Below, one piece after another: positions 53,698 through 64,000 of a DNA stretch of 64,000 bases. The position numbers were made by a program, and so were the translations under genes. Under the pieces are notes generated by a model. The model was given only the letters and a program-made list of their open reading frames with translations, was not told where the DNA came from and made no database searches. The stretch covers positions 1 to 64,000 of the IMG/VR virus record IMGVR_UViG_3300020221_000005; one strand, written 5' to 3'. This stretch comes from a virus. The first letter of the stretch is position 1; each line of letters starts with the position of its first letter.

Positions 53698-54171
53698 ATG
53701 GCCGATATAAATAAATTTGGAAACGATATTCAAACGTTTAGAAACGGATTATTGAATTATACGCATAGTTTTAATTCTGTGGATAATTTATTTTTTAAAT
53801 CTAACTCCTCAAAATTAAACCAACAGTTTCTGAAAGTGGACATAAAAAATTTAGAATATGATAACAAAAAAATATTGAAATTTTTTCCTATAGAATTTGA
53901 AGAATTTGTCACACGTGAACAAACAGATTCATCGAACACTACTTTAGCTGCCCAAAATGAAAAAATTACTGATTTGGAAAATCAGGTTGTGGACTTACAA
54001 ACCCAATTAGAAGTTGCAAATCAATCGACGGCGGAAAAAGATGCAAAAAACGCAGAAAAACTAGCTATAAAAGATGTTATAATTGAATTAAGAATTTTAA
54101 ACGGCGAAGGTAAAAGTGCAACGGATTTTAGCGAAGATTTTCCGTATGTTTCTTTAGAAACTCCAGAATAA
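53698..54171 (+). CDS. Small coiled-coil structural protein
   Basis: 157 residues. Central coiled coil LAAQNEKITDLENQVVDLQT then QLEVANQSTAEKDAK; flanks not recognised. Lies 1 nt after the previous stop. Confidence 0.6.
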   Translation: MADINKFGNDIQTFRNGLLNYTHSFNSVDNLFFKSNSSKLNQQFLKVDIKNLEYDNKKILKFFPIEFEEFVTREQTDSSNTTLAAQNEKITDLENQVVDLQTQLEVANQSTAEKDAKNAEKLAIKDVIIELRILNGEGKSATDFSEDFPYVSLETPE

Positions 54172-54207
54172 TACCAAAAATATTAAATATATTTAATAGT
54201 TATTAAT

Positions 54208-57200
54208 ATGTTGAGTATTATTACACAGTCATCCGATAAAATCAATCAGATAAGTTTTTTATCTCTAAAAGATTCGGAATTGTTATCTCTGAGTTCTTCT
54301 AGGGAATACTTCTTTGGAGAACAAGACACGGATTTAATTTCGGTGGGCATTTTTGATTCTCAAAAACAGTTGATTTCTTCAGGAGAAATAACGGGATCGT
54401 CATCTAACTTAAAGGTATATTATGATTATGAAGACGTCGATGGAAATATATTTAAGGATTATTATTTTCCCATCAAATCAAATTTAATTCAAGATTTAAA
54501 CAAAAATATATTGATTTCGATAGAAGATATTATAGATTCACAGTCTGTTACAAATAATAATTTTTATCTATCGATTACGCCGACGTCTCCGTTTTTTTCT
54601 CAAAAAAATCCATTAATCATCAAAGAAATAAGTAATTCTAGAAAAGAAATAAAATTCATAAAAAACTTCGCAGATGAAAGTGTGATAAATGATATATCTG
54701 TTACGTTTAATGGTAATCAAATATTGCTTAATGGTAATCAAGAGATAAAAATAAAAAAAGGAACCGTTTATAACTTAAATTTTACTAATCAAGATATAAA
54801 TATAGTTAGATTTAGTAAAACTAAAGATGGAAAATTTTTTAGTGGTGGTTCAGATTATGTTAAAAATATATTATATAAACAATCCACAAAACAAATTATT
54901 TTAGACGCTACGGAAGATATTCCCAACACTTTATTTGTATACAATAGAAATTTTAAAGATAATAACGCCATTATACAGTTTGAAGGAGAAGTTGATAGTA
55001 AAATTTTTAAATTAAATACCGAATTTTTAGCGTTAGAACAAAAAAGTTTTATAAATAAAAAATTATGCAGCGAGTTTGAATATTATTTGAATTCATTTAG
55101 TTTATCAGAGATTTTTTCAAAAACAAAAGACAACTATGAAACTGAGATAAATTCTTTGAAATTTTTATTTTCCTTAGTCGACGATGATGGTGTAATGGGA
55201 ATACTACGTTCGATCTATTATGGAGAAAGTTATTATGATGCTACATTAAGAAAACAAAAAAAATTATTAGGTATTAAAGACTATATAATAAATTATCTCA
55301 AATTTAATTACGAATTTATCAATACATTTGATTATACACGAACAATTTTTTCTAACATTAATAATTTTACCTGTAATAAAAGATTATTATTTTTTAATCC
55401 AAATGTTAACATATCAAAACAATCCAAACAACAGTATGTTGATTCTTTTAGATATGTGTCAACTGTAATGTCAGAATTCTTAACATATGTAATAAATTCA
55501 ATCGAATTACAATATTTATCAAAATTTAAATCGCCACTAAAAAATACAATAAAATTTAAAGAAAATGAATTATTTTTTATTTTGAATTCGAAAATTCAAA
55601 ATGATGAGTTTTTAGTAAAATTAAAAGATCCTATTCCAGATAACTATAACGCAGGAGATTTTTGTGAAATTTCAAATAATTCATATACCCCCTTCTTTCA
55701 AATAATTAATTTTGAAACTGATTCGATTAAATCAACTATAAAACTGACTCGGCCAAATTTTAATATAGACATAAATGAGCCGTCAACTAGAACTATCGGT
55801 TCTCAATATTTTAATAATAACGAGTTAAAATTAAACAGAATTGATAACAATAAAATTAACGCGGATAAAAAAATTAAAAATATAAATGTTGATTATACAA
55901 ATTTTAGCAATTTTGTGGTGTTTTCTTCGGCAAATTTACGTATTAAAATATTTCAAAATAAAATAATAAAAGAAACTTTGTTGGATGAAGAAAATCAAAA
56001 ATTGAAATCGTTAGATTCCAGTGGATCATCCGTAAATGATAAATTTAACGTTCATAAAAAAATTGAAGACAATAATAAAGAGATCGATGAAATATATTCT
56101 GGATTTGATGGATACGAATCATATCTTTATAATACAAATAAATTTATATATAATTCGACTTTAAAAAAGTTTACGGAATCTAAAACAAATAAATCTTCTT
56201 CCGATTTCGTGGATCAATTATTAAACGATTCAACGTATTATGATAAAAATAATAGAGACTCACTCATAAATAATACTCCTGAATATGTCTACCTAAATGA
56301 AAATAATGACGAATACTTGAAGTTTTTAAGTATGATAGGACATACTTTTGATAACATTTATTTATACATATCATCCATAGGGATTTATAAAAAAGTTGGT
56401 GAAGATTATTCGACGGGAATTTCATCCGATTTTATAAATCATATTCTTTCTAGCTTTGGGTTTGATACGCCTCCAAATGTAAGTGGGATATTAGAAAATG
56501 CATCGATTGAAGAATGTTATTTGGACAAATTTAAAAAGGCCGATTTAAAAAATTCTATATCTTTAGATAAAAAAACTAAAATTATATGGAAAAGAATATT
56601 AAATAATTTACCATCGATTTACAAAACTAAAGGAACTGAAGAATGTCTTAGACAGATATTTTCAATTTATGGAATACCAAATAATATGATTTTGGTAAAA
56701 GAATTTGGCGGCGGTTATACAAAAAATGAAATAAGTTCTTCATATTTGGTAGATGAAAAAGAGTATTTGTTGGAGTTTGTTGGTGGAGACGACGAGTATG
56801 TTGAAATTAAAAATTTAACTCCCTATAAATCTATAGATTTTAAACTTTTTATTGATAAAGAAAAATATAAAAATTTAAACAGACTGATTGTTCCTATTCA
56901 CGGAACTTTCAACGATCTCGGTGATCCGGTTTACTCTTTAGGGTTCATAAAATTTACCGAGAAGTTAGGCAGTTTATACTTCATAATAAAAAACGAAAAT
57001 TTCTTGCCTGTCGTGTATATAACCTCTCCATTTTATATGTTTAACGGAGAAGTAATGAACATTTTATTAAGAAAAAACGAGGCTTCAAAAAAATTTGAGC
57101 ATCCTATAGATGAAAATATATTACCTATTCAGTATGATATAGTCATACATCAAAATGAATTTTGCGTCGATCCAATTGACAAAAAATTTAGTTTTTATTT

Positions 57201-59151
57201 ATCAGGATCATATAATGAAAAATTTAATAGTTTAGGTGCAATTACGGCTTTTGGAAATCCAAACGAAAAAATAGATTTAATTTCAGAACTTAGTAACATA
57301 CCGATCGTTAGTAGAGAGGCCATTTTACAAGGGGTAATTTCTGAGAGTTTTGGTAACGTTGGTGATATAACCGATTTAGTTACAGAATTTGATTATAATG
57401 ATTTCTTTAGATTTACGGAGTTGCAACAATATTCACTCAGTAAGTTTTATGGTTGTTTGGATAAAATTACCATACAAAAAACCCCGATTTCAGACGAGAA
57501 CTTTTATACAAAATGTAAAAATTTTAATTCTTATTATCAGGGCCAACCGTCTTCGAGTTACGACGATATTTTGTTTAGATTTAATTTAGGCGTTCCGATA
57601 GATATTATTTCTGGTTCTTTTTTAGAAGACGGATATAAGGTAAATAATGTAAATCCACGTTATAATAACATATATGCAGCCGTTCATAATGTAGTGGGAA
57701 ATAATTATTACAATCGTTTTAATACGTCAAGTTGTGTAAGCGAATCATATTCTATATTTCCGCATCAGACTCGTGAATTTAATATTAGGAACGAATATTT
57801 TACAGCAGAAATAGGTCCTAGTAGATTCGAAAATGATAAAGTAAATAAAAGTGTGAGATATACATACGATGGCACTCTTTCTCCATTGAAATCTCAAACT
57901 TATAAAAATAAGAATGAATACTATGTAGATACTAATAAAATTGGGGTGTTTTTATCTCCCATTCATGAGCGAAATAAATCTATATTAGATTTTTTTGGAA
58001 ATTATGAAATTGTTTCTTCAATTTCAGATCCAAGAGAACGTTTTGGAAGAAAATATTTAGGGCTTGAGAAATTAAGAGAATATTATTATGGAGAAAATTA
58101 CATAAATAAAATTTTATTTAACGAATTATTTACAATTTATAAAACGTATGTTGACGGAAGTATTTTTGATACTCTTAAAAACTTATTACCCGCTAGAAAT
58201 AAAGTTTATACCGGGCTGTTAATAGAACCTACAATTTTAGAAAGAAATAGGATTGAAGAAAAACCTGTCAATATAACCAATTTACACGTTTTAACTGCCA
58301 GTATTCAATTATCTAATATCTTAGGTGACGTAGATAGTTCTACTATTAGTTATCTCACAAATTCTATTGTCGACTTAAAATTATATAAAAACAGTTTTGT
58401 GTTTGGTGATTATTCGTTTGAAGGATACAAATCTATAACTGATGTTCCTGATTTGTATATGAATAATATATTTGTCGACCATAATGGATTGGCTGACGTA
58501 GATGGAAAAAAATATTTTGCATATAGTAAAATTAATAAAAAAACTGTGACTTATTCTTCGGATAATATTACGTCTTCAAATGTTACTAAAGATTTTATTT
58601 CTGTAGAATTAATTAATAGCGGCAGTTCGTTTACAACATCTTCTGCACATAATATACTTTCTGATCTGCGAAATTTTCCACATATAAGTAGAAAAAATTT
58701 ATCGCTTAGAAAAGAACTGTATTATGTTACAGGCAGTCTTGCTGACGTAGATTTACCTCCGAGTTATTTCGGTAAAGGTAGACAAAATAGATTTACAACA
58801 ATTAATGAATCTGGAAACGATAACCGAGAACCAATAATTAGAATTGATACTAGCCAAGCGGTGATAGGAACTCCGATCACCTCTTCAATATCTAGATTAC
58901 AACTTCTACCTTGGTTTGGAAATCTAAGAAAACTACCGAGATTTGCTTCGCCATACCTTGGATCTGTAATAGACATAGAAACCAAAAATAGATTTAATAC
59001 GGCTAAATTGTATATATCGAGTGGAGAAATAATCTTAAACGGCTCTCAATTAATAAATGAAAATTCCACCACGACTATAAAACAATATACTAAATATAGA
59101 ATTCCAGAAGATTTTCAACCAAATGTGTTATTTGGTGGGAGAGGATTGTAA
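54208..59151 (+). CDS. Very large virion protein (baseplate region)
   Basis: 1647 residues. No domain recognised with certainty. The order after gp25, gp6 and the position suit a gp7-like or other wedge/peripheral baseplate protein. It contains WKRILNNLPSIYKTKGTEEC then LRQIFSIYGIPNNMILVKEF, a segment I associate with large virion structural proteins of marine myophages, and a jelly-roll-like region after it (about 830-1010). Asn/Lys/Ile-rich. Confidence 0.68.
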   Translation: MLSIITQSSDKINQISFLSLKDSELLSLSSSREYFFGEQDTDLISVGIFDSQKQLISSGEITGSSSNLKVYYDYEDVDGNIFKDYYFPIKSNLIQDLNKNILISIEDIIDSQSVTNNNFYLSITPTSPFFSQKNPLIIKEISNSRKEIKFIKNFADESVINDISVTFNGNQILLNGNQEIKIKKGTVYNLNFTNQDINIVRFSKTKDGKFFSGGSDYVKNILYKQSTKQIILDATEDIPNTLFVYNRNFKDNNAIIQFEGEVDSKIFKLNTEFLALEQKSFINKKLCSEFEYYLNSFSLSEIFSKTKDNYETEINSLKFLFSLVDDDGVMGILRSIYYGESYYDATLRKQKKLLGIKDYIINYLKFNYEFINTFDYTRTIFSNINNFTCNKRLLFFNPNVNISKQSKQQYVDSFRYVSTVMSEFLTYVINSIELQYLSKFKSPLKNTIKFKENELFFILNSKIQNDEFLVKLKDPIPDNYNAGDFCEISNNSYTPFFQIINFETDSIKSTIKLTRPNFNIDINEPSTRTIGSQYFNNNELKLNRIDNNKINADKKIKNINVDYTNFSNFVVFSSANLRIKIFQNKIIKETLLDEENQKLKSLDSSGSSVNDKFNVHKKIEDNNKEIDEIYSGFDGYESYLYNTNKFIYNSTLKKFTESKTNKSSSDFVDQLLNDSTYYDKNNRDSLINNTPEYVYLNENNDEYLKFLSMIGHTFDNIYLYISSIGIYKKVGEDYSTGISSDFINHILSSFGFDTPPNVSGILENASIEECYLDKFKKADLKNSISLDKKTKIIWKRILNNLPSIYKTKGTEECLRQIFSIYGIPNNMILVKEFGGGYTKNEISSSYLVDEKEYLLEFVGGDDEYVEIKNLTPYKSIDFKLFIDKEKYKNLNRLIVPIHGTFNDLGDPVYSLGFIKFTEKLGSLYFIIKNENFLPVVYITSPFYMFNGEVMNILLRKNEASKKFEHPIDENILPIQYDIVIHQNEFCVDPIDKKFSFYLSGSYNEKFNSLGAITAFGNPNEKIDLISELSNIPIVSREAILQGVISESFGNVGDITDLVTEFDYNDFFRFTELQQYSLSKFYGCLDKITIQKTPISDENFYTKCKNFNSYYQGQPSSSYDDILFRFNLGVPIDIISGSFLEDGYKVNNVNPRYNNIYAAVHNVVGNNYYNRFNTSSCVSESYSIFPHQTREFNIRNEYFTAEIGPSRFENDKVNKSVRYTYDGTLSPLKSQTYKNKNEYYVDTNKIGVFLSPIHERNKSILDFFGNYEIVSSISDPRERFGRKYLGLEKLREYYYGENYINKILFNELFTIYKTYVDGSIFDTLKNLLPARNKVYTGLLIEPTILERNRIEEKPVNITNLHVLTASIQLSNILGDVDSSTISYLTNSIVDLKLYKNSFVFGDYSFEGYKSITDVPDLYMNNIFVDHNGLADVDGKKYFAYSKINKKTVTYSSDNITSSNVTKDFISVELINSGSSFTTSSAHNILSDLRNFPHISRKNLSLRKELYYVTGSLADVDLPPSYFGKGRQNRFTTINESGNDNREPIIRIDTSQAVIGTPITSSISRLQLLPWFGNLRKLPRFASPYLGSVIDIETKNRFNTAKLYISSGEIILNGSQLINENSTTTIKQYTKYRIPEDFQPNVLFGGRGL

Positions 59152-59199
59152 ATAAAAAATAATAAAAAATAAAATTTTGAACTATTTATTAATTAAAAT

Positions 59200-59832
59200 A
59201 TGGCATACTTAGACAACAAATCCATCGTAGTTGATGCAGTTTTAACAAAAAAAGGTAGAGAACTTCTAGCCAAAAATGGAAGCTTACAAATAACATCGTT
59301 TGCATTAGCCGACGACGAAATAAATTATGGACTTTATAACGAAAACGCGGCATCCGAGGACCTAAAGGAGATTGCTCTAATAAACACTCCTATTTTTGAA
59401 CCTACGGTCGATGACACACAGACGATGAAATATAAGTTAGTTACCTTAGATCAGGGAACTACATTTATTCCTACTGTTACAATCGCACAATCTTCAATTA
59501 GTGTGGTATCTACATATAACGGTCGTATCGTAATATCGCCATCGACCACACCATCAAATTATAATGCTAATGGAGGATATACTGCGATATTGGGAAATTC
59601 TAAAGTTGGAACGTTGATTGTCACGATTGAAGCTCCCATAACCACCAACGTAGGTACAGTAACGGCGTTCGCTGGTGATCAATCTTCGGAAAATTCACAA
59701 GCTTTGGTAGGATTAGAATTTGCATTTACACCTTCTGCAAAATTATCACAGACCACCACTACCACACTAACTATCATAGGAAACGAAAGTGGCGGTGGTG
59801 TAAGTATTCCTGTAACTATAACCGTCGAATAA
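59200..59832 (+). CDS. Virion structural protein
   Basis: 210 residues. MAYLDNKSIVVDAVLTKKGR, ELLAKNGSLQITSFALADDE is a conserved opening of phage proteins beside the large baseplate protein. The C-terminal 110 residues are Thr/Ser-rich beta (TVTIAQSSISVVSTYNGRIV). Role unknown. Confidence 0.68.
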   Translation: MAYLDNKSIVVDAVLTKKGRELLAKNGSLQITSFALADDEINYGLYNENAASEDLKEIALINTPIFEPTVDDTQTMKYKLVTLDQGTTFIPTVTIAQSSISVVSTYNGRIVISPSTTPSNYNANGGYTAILGNSKVGTLIVTIEAPITTNVGTVTAFAGDQSSENSQALVGLEFAFTPSAKLSQTTTTTLTIIGNESGGGVSIPVTITVE

Positions 59833-59836
59833 CTTT

Positions 59837-60928
59837 ATGGCAAATTTTAAAATTTATCAACCATTTGAATCGACTGACATAATTTCAGGAAAAACCACAG
59901 GAGTTTCTAGCGGTTATTTTCCTGGAGGTGACATTAGTATTTCACAGTCTTTTTTTCTAACTTCAAGTGCTCAGACAAAATTAATAGGTTCAAATGGTAG
60001 TTATGATGTGTTAAATGGATTGTATTATACTAATGTATATAATAACAGTATAAGTAATCCACAACTATTATTTTCGATTGCATATGGTTCTACAAGTGGC
60101 GGAGGAACAAGTACTGCCAACTCGGTATTTTCTAGTTCGGCCGCAATTTACAATCAATATAAAAACATATTATTAGGAATTTCAGATTTAGATGGAAAAT
60201 TTAGTTTTAAAACAGGTAGTATAGGTTCTTCTACTTTTATCACGAGTTCGGAAGTGTTTATAATTGCATTTAGTTCGGATTTGATGAAGGATCAAATTGA
60301 TAGAGGTCAGTGGTCGTTTACTATTTCAGGTTCTTTTGGTTCTAGTAGTTTATCTTTAATTGATGAATATCCTATTCTATCTTCAACGGAACAAAAGGAA
60401 CAACGGTTGGTATATCAAGTTATTACTGGAAGTTATAACGCAGCTACAGGACAGAATGGAACAATTTCTTCCCGCGAATATCATGGTTTGGGATTGTTTT
60501 ATCCTAAAAACGGAATCATTGTTTTAAACGCAAACAAATTAGCACAATACGCCGGTCATGTTTTTGATAACACGACCGCCTCATCGATAATAAATCATCA
60601 AGAACTATTCAAAAAATTAAAAGGCGCGACTAATTCTGTAATGCGTGTAAGAAAAACTGAGGCGGTCCCATCAACACACTATTTTATTAGAGTTAAAAAT
60701 CAAGACTATAATTTCTCAAATAATCCATCTTTTATTCATCAAACGACAGATGCAAATACTACAAAGGGAGATATAATTAATGGTCTCCAAACTGAGCCCA
60801 AGACTTTTGTGACTACGGTGGGTTTGTATAACGACCTGAATGAATTGGTTGCAGTAGCTAAATTAAGTAGACCAACGAAAAAAGACTTTACCACGGAATT
60901 GTTGATTAGAGTGAGATTAGATTTCTAA
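59837..60928 (+). CDS. Virion structural protein
   Basis: 363 residues, Ser/Gly-rich beta protein: GVSSGYFPGGDISISQSFFL near the start, YHGLGLFYPKNGIIVLNANK, and ending FVTTVGLY then AVAKLSRPTKKDF, a phrase common to a family of large-phage structural proteins. Four nucleotides after the preceding stop. Confidence 0.68.
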   Translation: MANFKIYQPFESTDIISGKTTGVSSGYFPGGDISISQSFFLTSSAQTKLIGSNGSYDVLNGLYYTNVYNNSISNPQLLFSIAYGSTSGGGTSTANSVFSSSAAIYNQYKNILLGISDLDGKFSFKTGSIGSSTFITSSEVFIIAFSSDLMKDQIDRGQWSFTISGSFGSSSLSLIDEYPILSSTEQKEQRLVYQVITGSYNAATGQNGTISSREYHGLGLFYPKNGIIVLNANKLAQYAGHVFDNTTASSIINHQELFKKLKGATNSVMRVRKTEAVPSTHYFIRVKNQDYNFSNNPSFIHQTTDANTTKGDIINGLQTEPKTFVTTVGLYNDLNELVAVAKLSRPTKKDFTTELLIRVRLDF

Positions 60929-60958
60929 AATTACAATTCGATTGATATTTATGGTAGA

Positions 60959-63900
60959 ATGATTAAAAGTCTAAATAAAGATGACATAAATTCAGTTCCA
61001 TTTGTTGTATCAAAAAGATGGAGAGCCACAAGCAAATCTAATATAAATTTATTGGGGGATGTGGATTTCGAGTATCTATTTACTGACGCCAATTTTGTTT
61101 CAGAGTCTAAAACTCATAAATTTATATCAGAATCTAAATCTTTTACAAATAAGTTTGTTGCTGAAAATACGGTTCAGTCAGTTGGTTTGCTTTCAACAAA
61201 GCCGTTTGCTATAGAATATCTTGATTATGGTGATGGTTGGCAATTTGGTTGCACTTCTTCTTTGGTCGCCGAACCAACATATTCAATAATAATGGAAGAT
61301 ACAAGTAGTGGTCAAGTGGATTTGCATGTGCAGGGATCTTCGGATTATTGGTTACTCGAATCATATGCAGATATAAGTAACAGCAAATCTCCATACAACG
61401 GACCTTCGTATAGATTTGATTTGGCTATGGATGTGCCGTTTACAAATTCTATATGTAATCTTTGTTTAGAACAAACGGAAGATAATTTTTTAACTATAGA
61501 AGATGGAATAAAGACTGAACAATTTATAAAATTCGATCCAGACATCGAGGTTCAAAATTTGAGTGATACATATAAAAGAATAATATACGATCAGACTAAA
61601 AATTTATTTTATAACGATTCTAAAGATCCAACTAAGTTATTGGGATTAGAAAATTTAGACGTGATTTTGGACGGAAAAAAAAGAGTTATATATGACAGAA
61701 TTAAAGTAGTAACTATCCCACAAGCTTATTTTGGTGATAAAATAATGGAAAATAGCGTGGAAATAATAGAAAATTCTAGCGATCAAACTTACACAGTAGT
61801 GGATGATGGCAAAGGCAATTTACATGTAAAAGAAAAAGTATTCGGCGTAATTACATCGGATCAAAATAAAGATATAAACCATTTTAATTCTTGTTCTTGT
61901 GTAAATTTTGATGGGGTCGAATTCTTTTTAAACGAAGATTCTGTGACGGAATTAAATTGGCAATATTACAAAAATAATATTCTTTTTGTCGATAGAAACT
62001 TCGCACACGATTTTTACATTTATGGATATGATACTACAAATAAAATAAAACCAAAAGAAGTAGAGTCTTATCTAATGTATATTGGAGATGCTGGTTTTGA
62101 CGTTGGCGGTGGAATACAACACAGCGAAAACTCTGATAGTGCTTCGGTTATGGCTATGGCTATACAAACCGATGACAAAGTGCTTATCGGCGGAAGATTC
62201 ACCAGTTACAACAATACACCAAGCTCTATTCTCGCTCGAATAAACATTGACGGTACTTTGGATGGACCCTTCAACAACAATCTTAATCTTTCCTTCAGAG
62301 GTAACGTATATAACTATGTTACATCTATTTTGATTTATCCGACGAGCAGTAATAATTCAGGCAAAATTCTTATCGGCGGCAATTTCATTTATTCCGGAAA
62401 GCAAGGAATTGTTCGAATTAACTCCAATGGTACGCTTGATGAGACATTCAACGGTGTAGGTGTTGGATTTAATAACGTAGTGACTGATATCGCATTACAG
62501 TCTGATGAAAAAATCATTGCGGTTGGGAGTTTCACCAGTTACAATGGTTACACCGTTCCTTCAATAGTTAGATTGAATAAAAATGGCGAAATCGACACCA
62601 CGTTTACATCTTCTGGCTACTGGACAAATCAACCCAATCCACCTACTCCAGCCTTGAATATTCTGAACAAGGTAATTGTCTATCCCACGGGAAATAATAC
62701 AGACAAAATTTTGATCGGTGGAGAGTTTATTGCTCTTACATCATCGGGCGGGCCTGTTAACCGCGATCGGTATCTTATACGACTCAAAAAAGACGGTGAG
62801 TTTGACAACGACTTCGGATATTACAACCACGCGGGTGGAATTAATGATATGGTATTATTACCAGATGAAAAAATAATTATTGCCGGCAGTTTCGGTTCTA
62901 ATCCACACGGAATTCAACGACTTAAACCGCCGACGACGAACATAACGGTTAGCCGTGATGAAACCTTTAACATTCCACCGACACAGACTGGCACTGAAGC
63001 TTATCCTTCAAGATCATTTTCTGTTGCTTTACAGTCGGACGGTAAAATACTTCTCGGCGGCATTTTCAATAGATATGATAACACACCAGAACAACATAGT
63101 ATCCTTCGTCTAAACTCTGATGGTGAGCTCGACACTACCTTTAGGAGCGGGTTGCCGCTCGCCGAGGGGCTGCTTAAAGCTGTTGATTCCATCAAACCAC
63201 TGTCAGATGGTAGAATAATGATAGGCGGAAAGTTTTCCACATATGATGGTCAGAGTGTCAATAATATTGCTCGGCTTAATAACAACGGAAGGCTTCAAAC
63301 TACGCAGTCGGTTTCGTTAACTAAAATACCTCACGATGAACTTTTGGGTAATTTTAGAAAAATAGAGTGTGGAGATAATTTTGCCGCAATTTTAAAAACA
63401 AACGGTCAGTTAGTTGTTTGGGGAGAAAGTGAGGTGTCTAAATCTGTTCCAATTTTTGGTGGCCTACTTATTGATATATCGGCGGGAGATCATCATATGA
63501 TTGCTTTAGATGAAAACGGTAAAGTTTATGTTTGGGGAAATTCGTTGTATACTGGTTCTATACCAACTTTTGTCGATAATAATTACTCTTATATAAAAGC
63601 AGGTCCAAGTGGAAGTGTGATTATTCATAAAAACGGATCAATTTATGGATTTGGACACAACAGTTTAACAAGTTCATTTTTTACCGCATCAAAAATTCCA
63701 CAAAAATCTAATGTTAAAAAAATATCATTTGGAAAATCGCATGGAATGATTTTAGATAATGATGGTAATTTGTATTCTTGGGGGGCGAACGATACATACA
63801 GTCAATCAAAAATTCCAAATTTAGAAAATGTCAACATATCGGATGTTCAATGTGGAGATGATCATACTATTATTTTAAAAAATAATGGTGAGTGTGTGGC

Positions 63901-64000
63901 GTGGGGAAAAAATGATTATTCACAATCTTTTATACCGTTTGGACAAAATATTAATTCGTCGTGGTCTAATCCTCCTCCGCCAACGTCGGTCGCGACAAAG
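60959..64000 (+). CDS. Giant virion protein with two beta-propellers (partial)
   Basis: Open from ATG 60959 to the window end (1014 codons, no stop). Residues 1-375 are an unrecognised phage domain. About 378-775 is a run of delta-60 (DUF5122) repeats: DDKVLIGGRFTSYN, DEKIIAVGSFTSYN, DGKILLGGIFNRYD. About 795-1000 is a run of RCC1-type blades: NGQLVVWGES, NGKVYVWGNS, DGNLYSWGAN, NGECVAWGKN. The delta-60 part has higher GC codons than its flanks, so was probably acquired separately. Suggests receptor binding or surface display. Confidence 0.8.
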   Translation, partial: MIKSLNKDDINSVPFVVSKRWRATSKSNINLLGDVDFEYLFTDANFVSESKTHKFISESKSFTNKFVAENTVQSVGLLSTKPFAIEYLDYGDGWQFGCTSSLVAEPTYSIIMEDTSSGQVDLHVQGSSDYWLLESYADISNSKSPYNGPSYRFDLAMDVPFTNSICNLCLEQTEDNFLTIEDGIKTEQFIKFDPDIEVQNLSDTYKRIIYDQTKNLFYNDSKDPTKLLGLENLDVILDGKKRVIYDRIKVVTIPQAYFGDKIMENSVEIIENSSDQTYTVVDDGKGNLHVKEKVFGVITSDQNKDINHFNSCSCVNFDGVEFFLNEDSVTELNWQYYKNNILFVDRNFAHDFYIYGYDTTNKIKPKEVESYLMYIGDAGFDVGGGIQHSENSDSASVMAMAIQTDDKVLIGGRFTSYNNTPSSILARINIDGTLDGPFNNNLNLSFRGNVYNYVTSILIYPTSSNNSGKILIGGNFIYSGKQGIVRINSNGTLDETFNGVGVGFNNVVTDIALQSDEKIIAVGSFTSYNGYTVPSIVRLNKNGEIDTTFTSSGYWTNQPNPPTPALNILNKVIVYPTGNNTDKILIGGEFIALTSSGGPVNRDRYLIRLKKDGEFDNDFGYYNHAGGINDMVLLPDEKIIIAGSFGSNPHGIQRLKPPTTNITVSRDETFNIPPTQTGTEAYPSRSFSVALQSDGKILLGGIFNRYDNTPEQHSILRLNSDGELDTTFRSGLPLAEGLLKAVDSIKPLSDGRIMIGGKFSTYDGQSVNNIARLNNNGRLQTTQSVSLTKIPHDELLGNFRKIECGDNFAAILKTNGQLVVWGESEVSKSVPIFGGLLIDISAGDHHMIALDENGKVYVWGNSLYTGSIPTFVDNNYSYIKAGPSGSVIIHKNGSIYGFGHNSLTSSFFTASKIPQKSNVKKISFGKSHGMILDNDGNLYSWGANDTYSQSKIPNLENVNISDVQCGDDHTIILKNNGECVAWGKNDYSQSFIPFGQNINSSWSNPPPPTSVATK

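Overview
The window looks like part of a large, AT-rich, contractile-tailed (T4-like) phage genome. It carries rIIA- and rIIB-like genes, a PhoH-like ATPase, an Hsp20 chaperone, a T4 gp55-like late sigma factor and a baseplate block with gp25-like and gp6-like wedge proteins. It also has eight phage tRNAs and a tmRNA. The host cannot be read directly. Near-absence of Shine-Dalgarno sequences, canonical TTGACA/TATACT promoters and a captured DUF1552 gene of the kind common in Planctomycetota and Verrucomicrobiota hint at a PVC-type host, with low confidence.

Layout. 1-57 is the GC-rich tail of a DUF1552 gene. 207-953 holds a decayed fragment and a ParB-like gene on the minus strand. 954-2656 is a non-coding block with G-run hairpins and iterons. 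2657-6287 holds rIIA and rIIB. 6305-17091 is an early region of small accessory genes (zinc ribbons, an AT-hook protein, an SF2 helicase, a DUF6745 protein followed by three QV-repeat ORFs). 17128-17951 is a tRNA cluster. 17963-19964 is a minus-strand block including a GP88-family protein. 20311-35361 is a long array of very small genes, most with a private promoter, interrupted by a GC-rich Tat-exported DUF1552 gene (21723-23090). 35362-36106 is a second non-coding block with a sharp strand-composition switch. 36107-39652 holds an outer-membrane-like barrel, the tmRNA and PhoH. 39674-64000 is the late region: fibre-like protein, HD hydrolase, Hsp20, late sigma factor, GIY-YIG nuclease, baseplate proteins, a 1647-residue structural protein and a very large beta-propeller protein that runs off the window.

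How it works together. About 30 early genes are preceded by the same promoter cassette: TTGACW, usually a 16-nt spacer often containing TTTTATAAAA, a -10 hexamer, then 6-9 nt to the start codon. Their mRNAs are therefore predicted to be leaderless. Several genes end on the TGA of the next promoter's -35, and at least two leaderless mini-ORFs overlap the next gene as ATGA. The late genes have no such promoters and would fit gp55-type late transcription.

The most unusual signals are: a family of six structured small RNAs with their own promoters; class II tRNAs with Arg and Ile anticodons beside a class I tRNA with a Leu anticodon; a shared N-terminal leader ending in an (L/I)xE site on unrelated small proteins, suggesting capsid-targeted internal proteins; and a cloverleaf RNA that is not a tRNA.
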